The notes under the pieces are model-generated. The model worked only from the letters and a program-made list of their open reading frames with translations, searched no databases and was not told where the DNA came from. From Kuafuiihalomonas sp050331295 (lineage in GTDB: Bacteria > Myxococcota > Kuafuiibacteriia > Kuafuiibacteriales > Kuafuiibacteriaceae), in assembly GCA_050331295.1 (NCBI GenBank), contig JBHJGZ010000004.1, positions 186,001 through 250,000 on the forward strand: a DNA stretch of 64,000 nt. Reading direction: 5' to 3'. The translations under genes and the position numbers were made by a program. Below, one piece after another: positions 6,510 through 15,442 of this stretch; position 1 is the first letter of the stretch, and every line of letters begins with the position of its first letter.

Positions 6510-9335
6510 ATGCGGATTCAGTGCGAAGTCTGTAGCGCGACGTACACGATCGACGACGAACAGCTCACCGATCAGCCGGTCGGCGCCCAGTGCCCCTACT
6601 GCGGCCACGTGAAGCTGGTGAACCGGTTCGGGCTGCTCGATGACCACCCCGCCGGAGAGACCGACGCGGGGGGCGGCTTCGCCACCTACTCGACGCAACA
6701 AGGTCCACCGCCGGGTTACGAGAGCGCCGCGATGCCGGATCTCGAATCCACGTCGTACGGCGCATCGTATCGCCAGGAAGACCCCGGTGCCTTTGGTACC
6801 GGGAGTCTGATGGACGCCGCCTTCGACGATGGAGCTTTCGATCCGGGCGTGCAGCCGGTGTCGGCTTCGGAATTCGACGGCCTGAGCCTGCCCGAGTCGA
6901 GCGACGACCTCGCCCGTCCCGGTCCGACCTTCGGTGTGCCACGGGTGAGCGGCGAGTACTCTTCGGTCGGTGGCGGTATGGATGCGCTGCCGAGCCACGA
7001 AGGTGACGCTTCGCTTCCTTCGTTTCAGACCCCGAGTTCGGGCGGAGCGACCTGCTCCACCTGCGGCAAGGCCTTGGTGACCGAGTTCGACAAGGTCATC
7101 GGATTGTGTGACGAGCACCAGCAGCCTCACCGTCACGCCGGCGGCGAAGGCCTGATGCGACCTTCCGACGCCTGGTGGGTCCGTCCGCGACACGGCGGCC
7201 ATCCAGAAGGTCCTTCCACCTTGGAAGAGCTTCGCGATCGGCTTCGGCGGGGCGAGCTGAGTTCGACGGATCAGGTCTCTCCGGATGGACAGCAGTTCGC
7301 GGCGGTGGAGCGCTTTCCGGAGCTCGCATACATCAGCGTGCTGCAGAGCCCGGGCGCCGCCATCCCCATCGGGGGGGGGGCGTCCGGTGCGACGCATGCC
7401 GCTCGCCGAACCGGTCCGAGTCCCGGAAAGATCTTCAAGTGGGGCGTCTTGGTCGGGGGCGCGTTGCTCGTGGTGATGGGCCTTTATGGGCAGCGGGGAC
7501 TTCTCCAGCGCATCTACACGAATCTTCTCGAAGGTCGCGTTTCCACGAAGCCCATCGGTCTCCATCCTCTGCGCAGTGTGCGCAACGCATGGGGAGAGGA
7601 ACTGGGCCCGGTCGAAGGCCTCGAGCCGAGTGCCCTCGTGGCCGAGGCGACGCAAGCATTCTTGCAGGACACCTGGTCCGGTTATCGGGCCGCCGACGAG
7701 GCCTATCGAAAAGCACTGCTCGTGGATCCCGAAGACCCGGAAGCGCTCGGCGGGTATGTGGAGAATCTTGCGCTGTGGCGATTGGCTCTGGTGTCCCCGG
7801 AGGAGTCGAACCGGGTCGAGGCGACGACCCGATATGCGCTACGCCTGTACCCGGAGTCGGTTCCGGTACACCGGGCTGCGGCCGCCATCGCATCCGAGCT
7901 TGGTCGACTGAATCAATGCCAGGAGCACGCCAACGCGGCGGTCAAGGGTGCGCCCGAGGACGGTCGGAGTCGGTTGCTCCTGGCCACCTGCTTTCTGGAG
8001 GGCAACGTGGGCTTGGCGGTACGCGAGGCGGAAGAGGCGTCTCGGCAGTCTCCGGAGTTGGCCAGGTCGACGCGGGTCTTGGCTGAAGCCTACGTCAGGA
8101 TGGGTCGATACGCATCGGCCATCAAGATTCTTCAGGAGCGTCTCGAACGGTCACCCGACGACGCGGCCGCAATCCTGTCGCTGGCCCGGGTGAAGAACGC
8201 GGTCGGAGCCAATGCCGAAGCGGAGCGTTTGTTTCGTTCGGCCGCCCGCCGCGATGGCGATGAGCAGCGGGCGCAGATGGAACTCGGCGAACTGATGCTG
8301 GAGATGCGCCGACCAGCAGAAGCCTCCAACGCTTTCCAATCCGCGATCCAGGTCGCAACGCCCCAGGGGGCGAGGGGCGCATCCATCTATTCCGGTTGGG
8401 CTCGCGCGGAACTCCTGCACGGACGCCCCGCGCGGGCAGCCAAGATTGCGGACCAAGCCCTGGGGTTCGACCGGGACTTCTTGCCCGCATTGGTTCTGCG
8501 AGGCGAGGCCGCGCTCCTGCTCGGCGACGTGGAGTTGGCCACGGAACTCGGTCAGCGGGCTCTCAAGGAGGGACCGAGTGAACCGGCGGCCCTCGTTCTG
8601 TCCGGTCGAGCCGCGGAGCGCATGAAGAAGCCCGATGAGGGCCGACGCGCCCTCGAAAAAGCGGCAGCGAACGATCCGCGGGACGTGCGATTGGCTGGGA
8701 TCCTGGCGGCGCACTATCTTCGCCGCGACCAACCCAACCAGGCCTACGTCATCATGACCGAAGCGTCGAGCGTCGACCCCGAAGCGGCGAAAGCTCGGAG
8801 TCGCTTTTCGCGGGTGGCCTTGACCGACGTCCCGGTGGTGGAGGCCATCGATGCGTTCCGAACGTCGGCGGAGGAGCGACGCAATGCTCCGGTGGCCCAC
8901 GCGGCCATCGGCATCATGCTGTACTTCAGCGGGGAGCCAGAGCAGGCTCGCGACGAGATCCGGTATGCGCTTCGACTGGACGATTCGATTCTGCCAGGGC
9001 TGGTGTACGACGCCCAACTGGCGCTGGATGCAGACCAACCACGAGCCGCCCTGGTGGCGGCCCGTCGCATCCTGGTCTTGGAGCGAGGCGACCCCCTCGG
9101 ACACGTGCTCCGCGCCAGGGGCTTCATGGCGGTGGGCGAACGCGAGCGGGCTGCCTCCGAGTACGAAGCTGCCTTGAGGGCGAATCCGGGTTTTGCGCCC
9201 GCTACGGTGGAACTGGCGGGACTCCGATTGGACACGCCTCGATGGGAGGAGGCGATCGAGACCCTGAAGAGCGCATTCACCATCCAACCCACGAACCTTC
9301 GGCTCCGGCAGTACCTCTTGAAAGCGGGTCTGTGA
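6510..9335 (+). CDS. MJ0042 zinc-ribbon / GYF_2 / membrane-anchored TPR protein
   Basis: 941 residues from ATG 6510 (MRIQCEVCSATYTIDDEQL), where an MJ0042-type zinc ribbon begins (CxxC at the start and CPYC shortly after). A Gly/Ser-rich linker follows, then a second Cys pair (CSTCGKALVTEF). A GYF_2/DUF4339-like segment (WWVRPRHGGHPEGPSTLEEL, 'LRRGELSSTDQVS') comes next. One membrane helix (about 310-330, GVLVGGALLVVMGLYGQ) precedes about 600 residues of TPR-like helical repeats. The likely design is a cytoplasmic sensor head with a periplasmic protein-interaction tail. Such proteins are frequent in Myxococcota and their roles are mostly unknown. The stop overlaps the purD start by one base (TGATG), indicating translational coupling. 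Confidence 0.85.
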   Translation: MRIQCEVCSATYTIDDEQLTDQPVGAQCPYCGHVKLVNRFGLLDDHPAGETDAGGGFATYSTQQGPPPGYESAAMPDLESTSYGASYRQEDPGAFGTGSLMDAAFDDGAFDPGVQPVSASEFDGLSLPESSDDLARPGPTFGVPRVSGEYSSVGGGMDALPSHEGDASLPSFQTPSSGGATCSTCGKALVTEFDKVIGLCDEHQQPHRHAGGEGLMRPSDAWWVRPRHGGHPEGPSTLEELRDRLRRGELSSTDQVSPDGQQFAAVERFPELAYISVLQSPGAAIPIGGGASGATHAARRTGPSPGKIFKWGVLVGGALLVVMGLYGQRGLLQRIYTNLLEGRVSTKPIGLHPLRSVRNAWGEELGPVEGLEPSALVAEATQAFLQDTWSGYRAADEAYRKALLVDPEDPEALGGYVENLALWRLALVSPEESNRVEATTRYALRLYPESVPVHRAAAAIASELGRLNQCQEHANAAVKGAPEDGRSRLLLATCFLEGNVGLAVREAEEASRQSPELARSTRVLAEAYVRMGRYASAIKILQERLERSPDDAAAILSLARVKNAVGANAEAERLFRSAARRDGDEQRAQMELGELMLEMRRPAEASNAFQSAIQVATPQGARGASIYSGWARAELLHGRPARAAKIADQALGFDRDFLPALVLRGEAALLLGDVELATELGQRALKEGPSEPAALVLSGRAAERMKKPDEGRRALEKAAANDPRDVRLAGILAAHYLRRDQPNQAYVIMTEASSVDPEAAKARSRFSRVALTDVPVVEAIDAFRTSAEERRNAPVAHAAIGIMLYFSGEPEQARDEIRYALRLDDSILPGLVYDAQLALDADQPRAALVAARRILVLERGDPLGHVLRARGFMAVGERERAASEYEAALRANPGFAPATVELAGLRLDTPRWEEAIETLKSAFTIQPTNLRLRQYLLKAGL

Positions 9336-10609
9336 TGAAGCGCGCAACGCCCACCGTTCTCGTCGTCGGCGGAGGAGGCCGTGAGCATGCTCTGGCCCTC
9401 GCTTTGCGAAAGGCGCCGAGCCGACCTCGGGTGGTGGTGGCCCCCGGGAACGTCGGGATGGTCCGCGACGTCGAGACCCGGCCCGAAGCCCGCAGCCTCC
9501 AGGCATGGGTGGAGGAAGCCAGGGCCGCGGACCTGGTAGTGGTGGGGCCCGAAGCTCCTCTGGCCGCCGGATTGGTGGACCGTCTCCACTCGGAGCACAT
9601 TGCGGCGCTGGGCCCCCATTCTCATGCCGCCCGGCTCGAGAGCAGCAAGGGCTTCGCCAAAGAGGTCATGGCGGAGGCCGGCGTGCCCACGGCGCGGGGG
9701 GCACGCTTCGACCGGGCAGAGCCGGCGTTGGCGTTCGCACGTTCCCTCGGCCGGGCCGTGATCAAAGCGGATGGTCTCGCGGCCGGAAAGGGCGTCGTCC
9801 TCCCCGAAACGGACGCCGAGATGGAGGCGGCGGTCAGGCGGCTCCTGGACGGAGCGTTTGGAGAAGCCAGTCGGCAAATCGTGGTGGAGGAGCGGCTGGA
9901 GGGGGAAGAGCTTTCGGTCTTGGCGCTGTGCGACGGCCGCACTGCGGCGCTGATGCCGTCGGCACAGGACCATAAGCGGGTGTTCGAAGACGACCAGGGG
10001 CCAAACACCGGAGGGATGGGCGCTTACAGTCCAACTCCGGTCGCGAGCGAGGCTCTCCTCGCCGAGGTGTTGGACCGTGCCGTACGGCCCGTGGTGGATC
10101 TGATGGCCAGACGCGGGACGCCCTTTGTGGGTGTTCTCTACGTCGGCGTCATGGTTACCGCCGACGGACCCAAGGTCTTGGAGTACAACGTCCGCTTCGG
10201 CGATCCCGAGGCGCAAGCCATCCTGCCAAGGCTTGCGGAGGACCCCTATGAGCTGTTCCTGGCTGCGGCGAAGGGTGAATTGGCCCCCACGCCGCTCCGG
10301 TTCGCGCCCCATGCTGCGGCCAATGTGGTGATGGCTGCGGCCGGGTACCCCGACAACCCTCGAACCGGAGACCCTATCGCCGGAGTGGAGGATGCAGAGG
10401 CGTCGGGAGCCACGGTCTACTGGGCCGGCGTGCGGGAAGAATCAGGCCGGCGGGTCACCGCGGGTGGTCGGGTGCTTTCCGTGACCGGCATGGGACCGAC
10501 CCTGTCGGATGCCCTGAACCAAGCCTACCAAGGGGTGGAGCGTATCCACTTCGATGGCGCGCACTTTCGACGGGACATCGGTGCGCGGGCGGTACGTCGG
10601 GAGGAGTAA
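9335..10609 (+). CDS. purD: Phosphoribosylamine--glycine ligase (GAR synthetase)
   Basis: 424 residues from ATG 9335 (MKRATPTVLVVGGGGREHAL). PurD is an ATP-grasp ligase that joins glycine to phosphoribosylamine in step 2 of purine synthesis. Seen: N-terminal VGGGGREHALALAL, VVGPEAPLAAGLVD, LESSKGFAKEVMAEAGVPTA, VIKADGLAAGKGVVL, the signature AQDHKRVFEDDQGPNTGGMG and the metal-binding region LEYNVRFGDPEAQAILPRL. The length is normal. It is coupled to the preceding TPR gene by a TGATG overlap and converges on rpsT with a 24-bp gap. Confidence 0.97.
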   Translation: MKRATPTVLVVGGGGREHALALALRKAPSRPRVVVAPGNVGMVRDVETRPEARSLQAWVEEARAADLVVVGPEAPLAAGLVDRLHSEHIAALGPHSHAARLESSKGFAKEVMAEAGVPTARGARFDRAEPALAFARSLGRAVIKADGLAAGKGVVLPETDAEMEAAVRRLLDGAFGEASRQIVVEERLEGEELSVLALCDGRTAALMPSAQDHKRVFEDDQGPNTGGMGAYSPTPVASEALLAEVLDRAVRPVVDLMARRGTPFVGVLYVGVMVTADGPKVLEYNVRFGDPEAQAILPRLAEDPYELFLAAAKGELAPTPLRFAPHAAANVVMAAAGYPDNPRTGDPIAGVEDAEASGATVYWAGVREESGRRVTAGGRVLSVTGMGPTLSDALNQAYQGVERIHFDGAHFRRDIGARAVRREE

Positions 10610-10633
10610 AGCTGGCCTGCCTCGAAGACCGGT

Positions 10634-10900
10634 TTACGGGGAGACGGTATTGAACGAGGCCTTCATCAGACGAGAGACGGTGCGGCTCGCGGTGGATGGA
10701 TGGATGATGTTCCGAGACCGCGCCTTTTGAACGATGTTCACCGCGTGCTGAACCTTCTCTTGTCGGTCGTCGGCGGCGGTCTCGATGGCGACCCGCGCCT
10801 GCTTGATGGCCGTTCGCATTCGAGAGCGGTACGCAACGTTTCGTTCGTTACGCACCTTGTTCTGACGCTGTCGCTTCGCTGCGGACTTGTGATTCGGCAC
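10634..10900 (-). CDS. rpsT: 30S ribosomal protein S20
   Basis: 88 residues starting from GTG at 10900 (MPNHKSAAKRQRQNKVRNER), the typical S20 opening with SAAKR and a Lys/Arg-rich helical body. S20 binds 16S rRNA in the small subunit. AGGA lies about five bases before the GTG. It is monocistronic and divergent from murJ, as is common for rpsT near murJ in other proteobacteria. A good promoter lies just upstream on the same strand. Confidence 0.97.
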   Translation of the reverse strand: MPNHKSAAKRQRQNKVRNERNVAYRSRMRTAIKQARVAIETAADDRQEKVQHAVNIVQKARSRNIIHPSTASRTVSRLMKASFNTVSP

Positions 10901-10923
10901 GGATTCCTCGAAAAAGAGGCGGA

Positions 10924-10952
10924 ACCCTGGACGTCGGCTTCCCGCTTGTCAA
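10924..10952 (-). promoter_or_regulatory. Sigma70-type promoter for rpsT
   Basis: On the minus strand a perfect TTGACA (10952-10947) is followed after 17 bp by CAGGGT (10929-10924). Transcription would start about 17-20 bases before the rpsT GTG, leaving room for the AGGA ribosome-binding site. The -35 is exact; the -10 is weak, as is often seen in high-GC genomes. Confidence 0.5.
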
Positions 10953-10986
10953 GCGCGGGGAGCCTTCTTCCCGGCAGGATGCCGCA

Positions 10987-12576
10987 ATGACCGACGGGGG
11001 CGGAGCAAGGATGGCCCGGCGGGCCTCCGTGGTAGCGTTCTTCACCCTCTTGAGCCGTATTCTAGGGTACGCCCGAGACGCCGTCTTGGCCCAGGCATTC
11101 GGTGCGGGTGTTGCGCTCGACGCCTTCGTGGCGGCCCAGACCATCCCCAACGTGTTTCGACGCCTCGTGGCGGAAGGAACCCTGATGATCGCGTTCGTGC
11201 CGCTGTTGATGGAAGAGCGGGCGTCCCGGGGCCTCGAGGGTGCTCGCGGCTTCATCGCCGGCGTCCTGGGGATCCTGCTGCCGGTGCTGCTGGTCCTCAC
11301 CCTGGCCGGCGTCGGGGCACCGGGAATCTTCGTCGAAATCTTCGCCTCGGGATTCGACGAACAGAGGGCCGAGCTGGCCCGAACCATGACCCGTATCATG
11401 ATGCCGTATCTCTTCTTCGTGTCGCTGGTGGCGGTGGCGGGTGGTGCGCTGAACGCGTTCGGAACGTTCGGACCGCCGGCTGCCGCTCCGGTCTTCTTGA
11501 ACCTGGCCATCATCGGCGCGGTCCTCGGGTTCGCTGCGGGGATGGAGGCCCCCATCTTGGCCGCGGCCTGGGGGGTACTGGCCGGGGGCCTGCTCCAGCT
11601 GGGGCTTCAGGTCCCCTTCCTCGTCCGCCGGGGCATTTGGGTTCTTCCGCGCTGGACGCCGTCGGATCCGGCAGTACGGCGCTTGTTGGCGCGGATGCTT
11701 CCGGCCGTGTTCGGGGTGGGCGTCTATCAATTGAACCTGGTGGTGATCCGACAGATCGCTTCATTCCTGCCAGAAGGGCAACTGAGCTGCTACTTCATCG
11801 CCACTCGCCTCGAAGAGTTCGCCCTCGGTGTGTTCGCGGTGAGCATCAGCATCGCAGCGCTCCCCAGCCTTTCGGAGCACGCGGCGCAGCGCGATCGGTC
11901 CGCTTTCGCACGAACCTTCCGGCAGGCGATTCAGGCCACCCATTTCGTGACCATCCCGTCGATGGTGGGCCTCCTCACTTTGACCGAGCCCATCGTCGGT
12001 ACGCTGTTTCGCTACGGTGCGTTCACGGAACTTGATGCCGACCTCACGGTCGTTCTTCTCCGGGTCATGGCCTTCGCGTTGGTCCCGATAGGGGTGGTCC
12101 GGGTTCTGGTACCCGCCTACTACGCGGTCGGGTCGACCAAACTCCCGGTCTGGGCAGCCTTCGGATCCCTCGCGACCACCACGGGTCTGGGCATCTTGCT
12201 GGGAACGCGATTCGAGATCGTCGGACTCTGCGTTGCGACCGCGGCGGCCTCGGTGGTCCAAAGCTCGATCTTGGTCCTGTGGTTTCGGAGGCGCGTGCTG
12301 AGCAGCCTCGGCACAGTGCCGGACGGCGACGACCTCAGTGTTTGGTCCATCGCGATCCATGCGGTCCGATGTGGGTTGGCCACCATTCCTTGGGTTTTGG
12401 TGACGCGTTTGGGCGTAGACCTTCTGGACTGGTACCGCGCCGACGCGCACCTGCGATTCGGCGGACTGCTCGCCCTGGTGGCGGTGGTTGCGGCATTATA
12501 CCCACTCGCGGCCGGTACTTTGGGTGTCCCGGAAGTGCAGGCTGTGATCCACGCACTCCGGCGGCGAATACGGTGA
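10987..12576 (+). CDS. murJ: Lipid II flippase MurJ (MviN family)
   Basis: 529 residues. The sequence (MARRASVVAFFTLLSRILGY) and the following ARDAVLAQAFGAGVALDAFVAAQTIPNVFRRL are hallmarks of MurJ, which flips the lipid-linked peptidoglycan precursor across the inner membrane. Many hydrophobic segments are spread over the length, consistent with 13-14 transmembrane helices. Another conserved stretch is ATRLEEFALGVFAVSISIAALPSLSEHA. A start at ATG 11011, preceded by GGAG at a good distance, is at least as likely as 10987. The gene is divergent from rpsT and is followed after 39 bp by mazG. Confidence 0.95.
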   Translation: MTDGGGARMARRASVVAFFTLLSRILGYARDAVLAQAFGAGVALDAFVAAQTIPNVFRRLVAEGTLMIAFVPLLMEERASRGLEGARGFIAGVLGILLPVLLVLTLAGVGAPGIFVEIFASGFDEQRAELARTMTRIMMPYLFFVSLVAVAGGALNAFGTFGPPAAAPVFLNLAIIGAVLGFAAGMEAPILAAAWGVLAGGLLQLGLQVPFLVRRGIWVLPRWTPSDPAVRRLLARMLPAVFGVGVYQLNLVVIRQIASFLPEGQLSCYFIATRLEEFALGVFAVSISIAALPSLSEHAAQRDRSAFARTFRQAIQATHFVTIPSMVGLLTLTEPIVGTLFRYGAFTELDADLTVVLLRVMAFALVPIGVVRVLVPAYYAVGSTKLPVWAAFGSLATTTGLGILLGTRFEIVGLCVATAAASVVQSSILVLWFRRRVLSSLGTVPDGDDLSVWSIAIHAVRCGLATIPWVLVTRLGVDLLDWYRADAHLRFGGLLALVAVVAALYPLAAGTLGVPEVQAVIHALRRRIR

Positions 12577-12615
12577 GAACTTGGCCGGGGGGCGCGCTCG
12601 TGCCATTTCGCCCGC

Positions 12616-13416
12616 ATGGATACGCTGACGGACGGAGAAATGGGTCCTGCGGAAGCCTTCGAACGATTGGTGGATGTGATGGAGCGACTCCGATCCGACG
12701 ACGGCTGTCCTTGGGATCGGGAGCAAACTCTGTCTTCTCTCAAACCGTTCCTACTGGAAGAAACTTACGAGGTCCTCGAAGCCATCGACTCCGAGAACGT
12801 AGACGACCATAAGGAAGAACTCGGGGATCTTCTCTTGCAGGTGTTGTTTCAATCGAAGATTCGAGAAGAGGAAGGGTCATTCGATATCGCCGAGGTCGCG
12901 CGTGGCATCACCGACAAGTTGATCCGCCGGCACCCGCACGTGTTCGCGGGTGAGAGGCTGGCGAGTTCGGAGGAGGTCGTTCAAAACTGGGAAGACATCA
13001 AACGGAACGAGAAGAAGGACCGTGACTCAATCCTGGACGGCGTTCCCGAAGCCCTGGCCGCACTCCTTCGCAGTCAGCGGCTCCAGGAGAAAGCGGCTCG
13101 GGCTGGATTCGACTGGGAGCACACCGAGGACGTCTGGCCCAAGGTGGAGGAAGAGATGGAGGAGCTGCGCCAGGCCGAAGCCAGCGGTGACGCGGCATCG
13201 GTGGAGCAAGAGGTGGGCGACCTCCTGTTCAGCGTGGTCAATCTCAGCCGACACTTGGGGGTCGATGCGGAGGATGCGTTGCGCAAGAGCTCGCGACGTT
13301 TCGAACGGCGGTTCCGCGAGGTGGAACGTCGACTCTCGAAGCGTGGTCGTTCCCCTTCCGAGGCCAGTCTGCAAGAGCTGGACGAGCTCTGGGACGAGGT
13401 CAAGTCGGAAGAGTAG
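12616..13416 (+). CDS. mazG: Nucleoside triphosphate pyrophosphohydrolase MazG
   Basis: 266 residues with the two tandem MazG domains of the full-length house-cleaning NTP pyrophosphatase. The first has SDDGCPWDREQTLSSLKPFL, EETYEVLEAID and EELGDLLLQVLFQ (the Glu/Asp metal ligands). The central part has ITDKLIRRHPHVFAGE and 'VVQNWEDIK'. The second has WPKVEEEMEELRQA and EQEVGDLLFSVVNLSRHLG. MazG removes abnormal (d)NTPs and, in some bacteria, tunes ppGpp-linked responses. The length is normal. Confidence 0.95.
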   Translation: MDTLTDGEMGPAEAFERLVDVMERLRSDDGCPWDREQTLSSLKPFLLEETYEVLEAIDSENVDDHKEELGDLLLQVLFQSKIREEEGSFDIAEVARGITDKLIRRHPHVFAGERLASSEEVVQNWEDIKRNEKKDRDSILDGVPEALAALLRSQRLQEKAARAGFDWEHTEDVWPKVEEEMEELRQAEASGDAASVEQEVGDLLFSVVNLSRHLGVDAEDALRKSSRRFERRFREVERRLSKRGRSPSEASLQELDELWDEVKSEE

Positions 13417-13484
13417 GGCCCACTTTCTTGGGATGGAGGCTCGACAAAAGGGCCATTCGTGGCCAGCCTACCCACGGTCTGGCA

Positions 13485-13946
13485 ATGAGTACGATAACAT
13501 TCCAGTGCACCTCGTGTGATGGCGACTTCGACCTCAAGATCGCGCACTTGGTGGAGCGCCCGAATGCGCTCAAGTGCCCGCACTGCGGGGCCAAGCCAAC
13601 CCAGCATCGCGCCCACGCCTTCGCCCAGGCGTTGGACGACCTCCTGTCGGCCATGAGCGGCCTCAAGAGCAAGGTCCATTTCGAGCTGAACCTCGACAAC
13701 GAGGAACTCCCCGCTCCCTATGGAACAGCCGACGACGACCCGGACGATGGTGCTCTCGGCAGCATGGGCGCCGGTGACGAAGCAGACGAGGAGGACGACG
13801 ACGAGGAGGACGAAGACGAGTTCGAAGATGAGGACGAATTCGAGGACTTCGACGATGACGACGAGGACGACGAGTACGACGACGATGACGAAGGGCTCGA
13901 CGACGAGGAAGACGACGACGAGACCGACGACGACCGAGAATACTGA
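13485..13946 (+). CDS. Zinc-ribbon protein with very acidic C-terminal tail
   Basis: 153 residues from ATG 13485 (MSTITFQCTSCDGDFDLKIA). An upstream in-frame ATG at 13428 exists but adds an uncharacteristic leader. The head has two Cys pairs (CTSC and, about 30 residues on, CPHC), forming a zinc ribbon. A short amphipathic helix (HAFAQALDDLLSAMSGLKSK) follows. The last 70 or so residues are almost all Asp and Glu with a few Phe and Tyr. No family assigned. Such tails often mimic nucleic acid or recruit basic partners. The stop overlaps the pyk start by one base (TGATG), so the two genes are translationally coupled. Confidence 0.75.
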   Translation: MSTITFQCTSCDGDFDLKIAHLVERPNALKCPHCGAKPTQHRAHAFAQALDDLLSAMSGLKSKVHFELNLDNEELPAPYGTADDDPDDGALGSMGAGDEADEEDDDEEDEDEFEDEDEFEDFDDDDEDDEYDDDDEGLDDEEDDDETDDDREY

Positions 13947-15433
13947 TGGCCGTGGTCTCCGGTGAGACGACTCCTCGTCGGACCAAGTTGGTCTGTACGA
14001 TCGGGCCGGCAACCTCCCAGACCGAAACGCAGGTTCAGTTGATTCGTTCGGGGCTCGATGTGGCTCGGCTGAACTTCAGTCACGGAACGCACGAAACGCA
14101 TCGGGAGGTGTACGATTCGATCCGCCACGCAGAGGCGGAGGTCGGCAAGCCAGTCGCGGTGCTGCAAGACCTTCAGGGACCGAAAATCCGCCTCGGACGA
14201 CTTGGGCAGGCGGTCACCCTTTCTCCGGGAGACGCGTTGGTGCTGTCCTCGCGAAACGATTTCATTGGCGAGTCGGGACGACTTCCCACGACGTACGAGC
14301 GACTGGCTGAAGACGTACGGGTCGGCGAGCCCATCTTGCTGGCCGATGGACGCCTCCATCTCGACATCCAACGGATAGACGGGACCGACGTCCACACCAC
14401 CGTGAAGGTGGGCGGTGTGGTGTCTTCAGGAAAGGGCATCAACCTGCCCGGAACGCAGATCTCTGTTCCATCCCTGAGCGACAAGGACCTCCGGGACCTG
14501 GAGTTCGGTCTGAACCTCGGGGTGGACTACGTGGCGCTGTCTTTTGTCCGCACGCCCCACGACATCTTGATGCTCCGCGAGCAGATGCGAAGGCTCGGGA
14601 GGATCGTACCCATTGTTTCGAAGATCGAAAAACCTCAGGCGGTTCAGTATCTCGAGGGGATCGTCGACGAAGGGGATGGCATCATGGTCGCTCGTGGCGA
14701 CCTCGGGGTCGAGCTGCCCCCGGAGCAGGTGCCGCGGGTTCAGCGCCAGGCCATCAAGCTCGCACGAGGTCGCGCCAAGATCAGCATCGTGGCGACCCAG
14801 ATGCTCATGTCCATGGTGGAGCACGCGCGACCGACCCATGCGGAAGTGTCGGACGTGGCCAACGCGGTGTTCGACGGGGCTGACGCGGTGATGCTGTCCG
14901 ACGAGACCGCGATGGGTCAGTATCCGATCCGAACGGTGGAAATCATGGCGGCCCTCGCCCAAGCGGCGGAACGGTCGGCTGACGCACGATCCGCTCCAGA
15001 GTTTGTCGATGCCATCCGGAACTCCCACGCCTGGGCCATTTCCCGGGCCGCGGTGGTCACCGCCCAGGAAACGCGAGCTGCGGCCATCGTGAGCTACACG
15101 CAGTTCGGGCTCGGGCCGAGACTGATAGGTACCTGGCGCCCTCCGAGCGATATCTTGGGGTGCGGCACCAGTGATGAAGAACTTCGGCGCATGGCCCTTT
15201 ATTGGGGCGTGCGGGGGGTGAAGATTCCGGTACCCGATTCCATCGAATCATTGGTTGCGTCGGTGGAGCAGGCCGCCCTCGACAGCAAGCTTCTTCAGGA
15301 AGGCGATACCGTGATCATCACGAGCAAGATGCCTTTCACCGACGATGAAGTGACCAACATGCTCAAGATTCACGCGATTCGTCGGTTCGGTCGTTCGAAC
15401 CGGCCCGACACGACAGACCGTGCCGTCGACTGA
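13946..15433 (+). CDS. pyk: Pyruvate kinase
   Basis: 495 residues. The N-terminus RRTKLVCTIGPATSQTE, then DVARLNFSHGTHETHREVYD, VAVLQDLQGPKIRLGRL, the active-site stretch IPIVSKIEKPQAVQYLEG-like (VPIVSKIEKPQAV), GIMVARGDLGVELPPEQVP and ATQMLMSMVEHARPTHAEVSDVANAV are diagnostic. It converts phosphoenolpyruvate and ADP to pyruvate and ATP. The C-terminal regulatory domain is present and the length is normal. It is coupled to the acidic zinc-ribbon gene and converges on the aminotransferase with a 9-bp gap. Confidence 0.97.
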   Translation: MAVVSGETTPRRTKLVCTIGPATSQTETQVQLIRSGLDVARLNFSHGTHETHREVYDSIRHAEAEVGKPVAVLQDLQGPKIRLGRLGQAVTLSPGDALVLSSRNDFIGESGRLPTTYERLAEDVRVGEPILLADGRLHLDIQRIDGTDVHTTVKVGGVVSSGKGINLPGTQISVPSLSDKDLRDLEFGLNLGVDYVALSFVRTPHDILMLREQMRRLGRIVPIVSKIEKPQAVQYLEGIVDEGDGIMVARGDLGVELPPEQVPRVQRQAIKLARGRAKISIVATQMLMSMVEHARPTHAEVSDVANAVFDGADAVMLSDETAMGQYPIRTVEIMAALAQAAERSADARSAPEFVDAIRNSHAWAISRAAVVTAQETRAAAIVSYTQFGLGPRLIGTWRPPSDILGCGTSDEELRRMALYWGVRGVKIPVPDSIESLVASVEQAALDSKLLQEGDTVIITSKMPFTDDEVTNMLKIHAIRRFGRSNRPDTTDRAVD

Positions 15434-15442
15434 GGCGGACCT

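Noticed and set aside
13074..14012. Long minus-strand open frame with a Val/Leu-rich 'membrane' stretch
   Set aside because: It is the antisense of the Asp/Glu tail of the zinc-ribbon protein (GAC/GAG reads as GTC/CTC). The hydrophobic run is an artefact, and mazG and the zinc-ribbon gene explain the region.
13718..14395. Minus-strand open frame with a poly-Ser tail
   Set aside because: Same low-complexity region read in another antisense frame, overlapping pyk.
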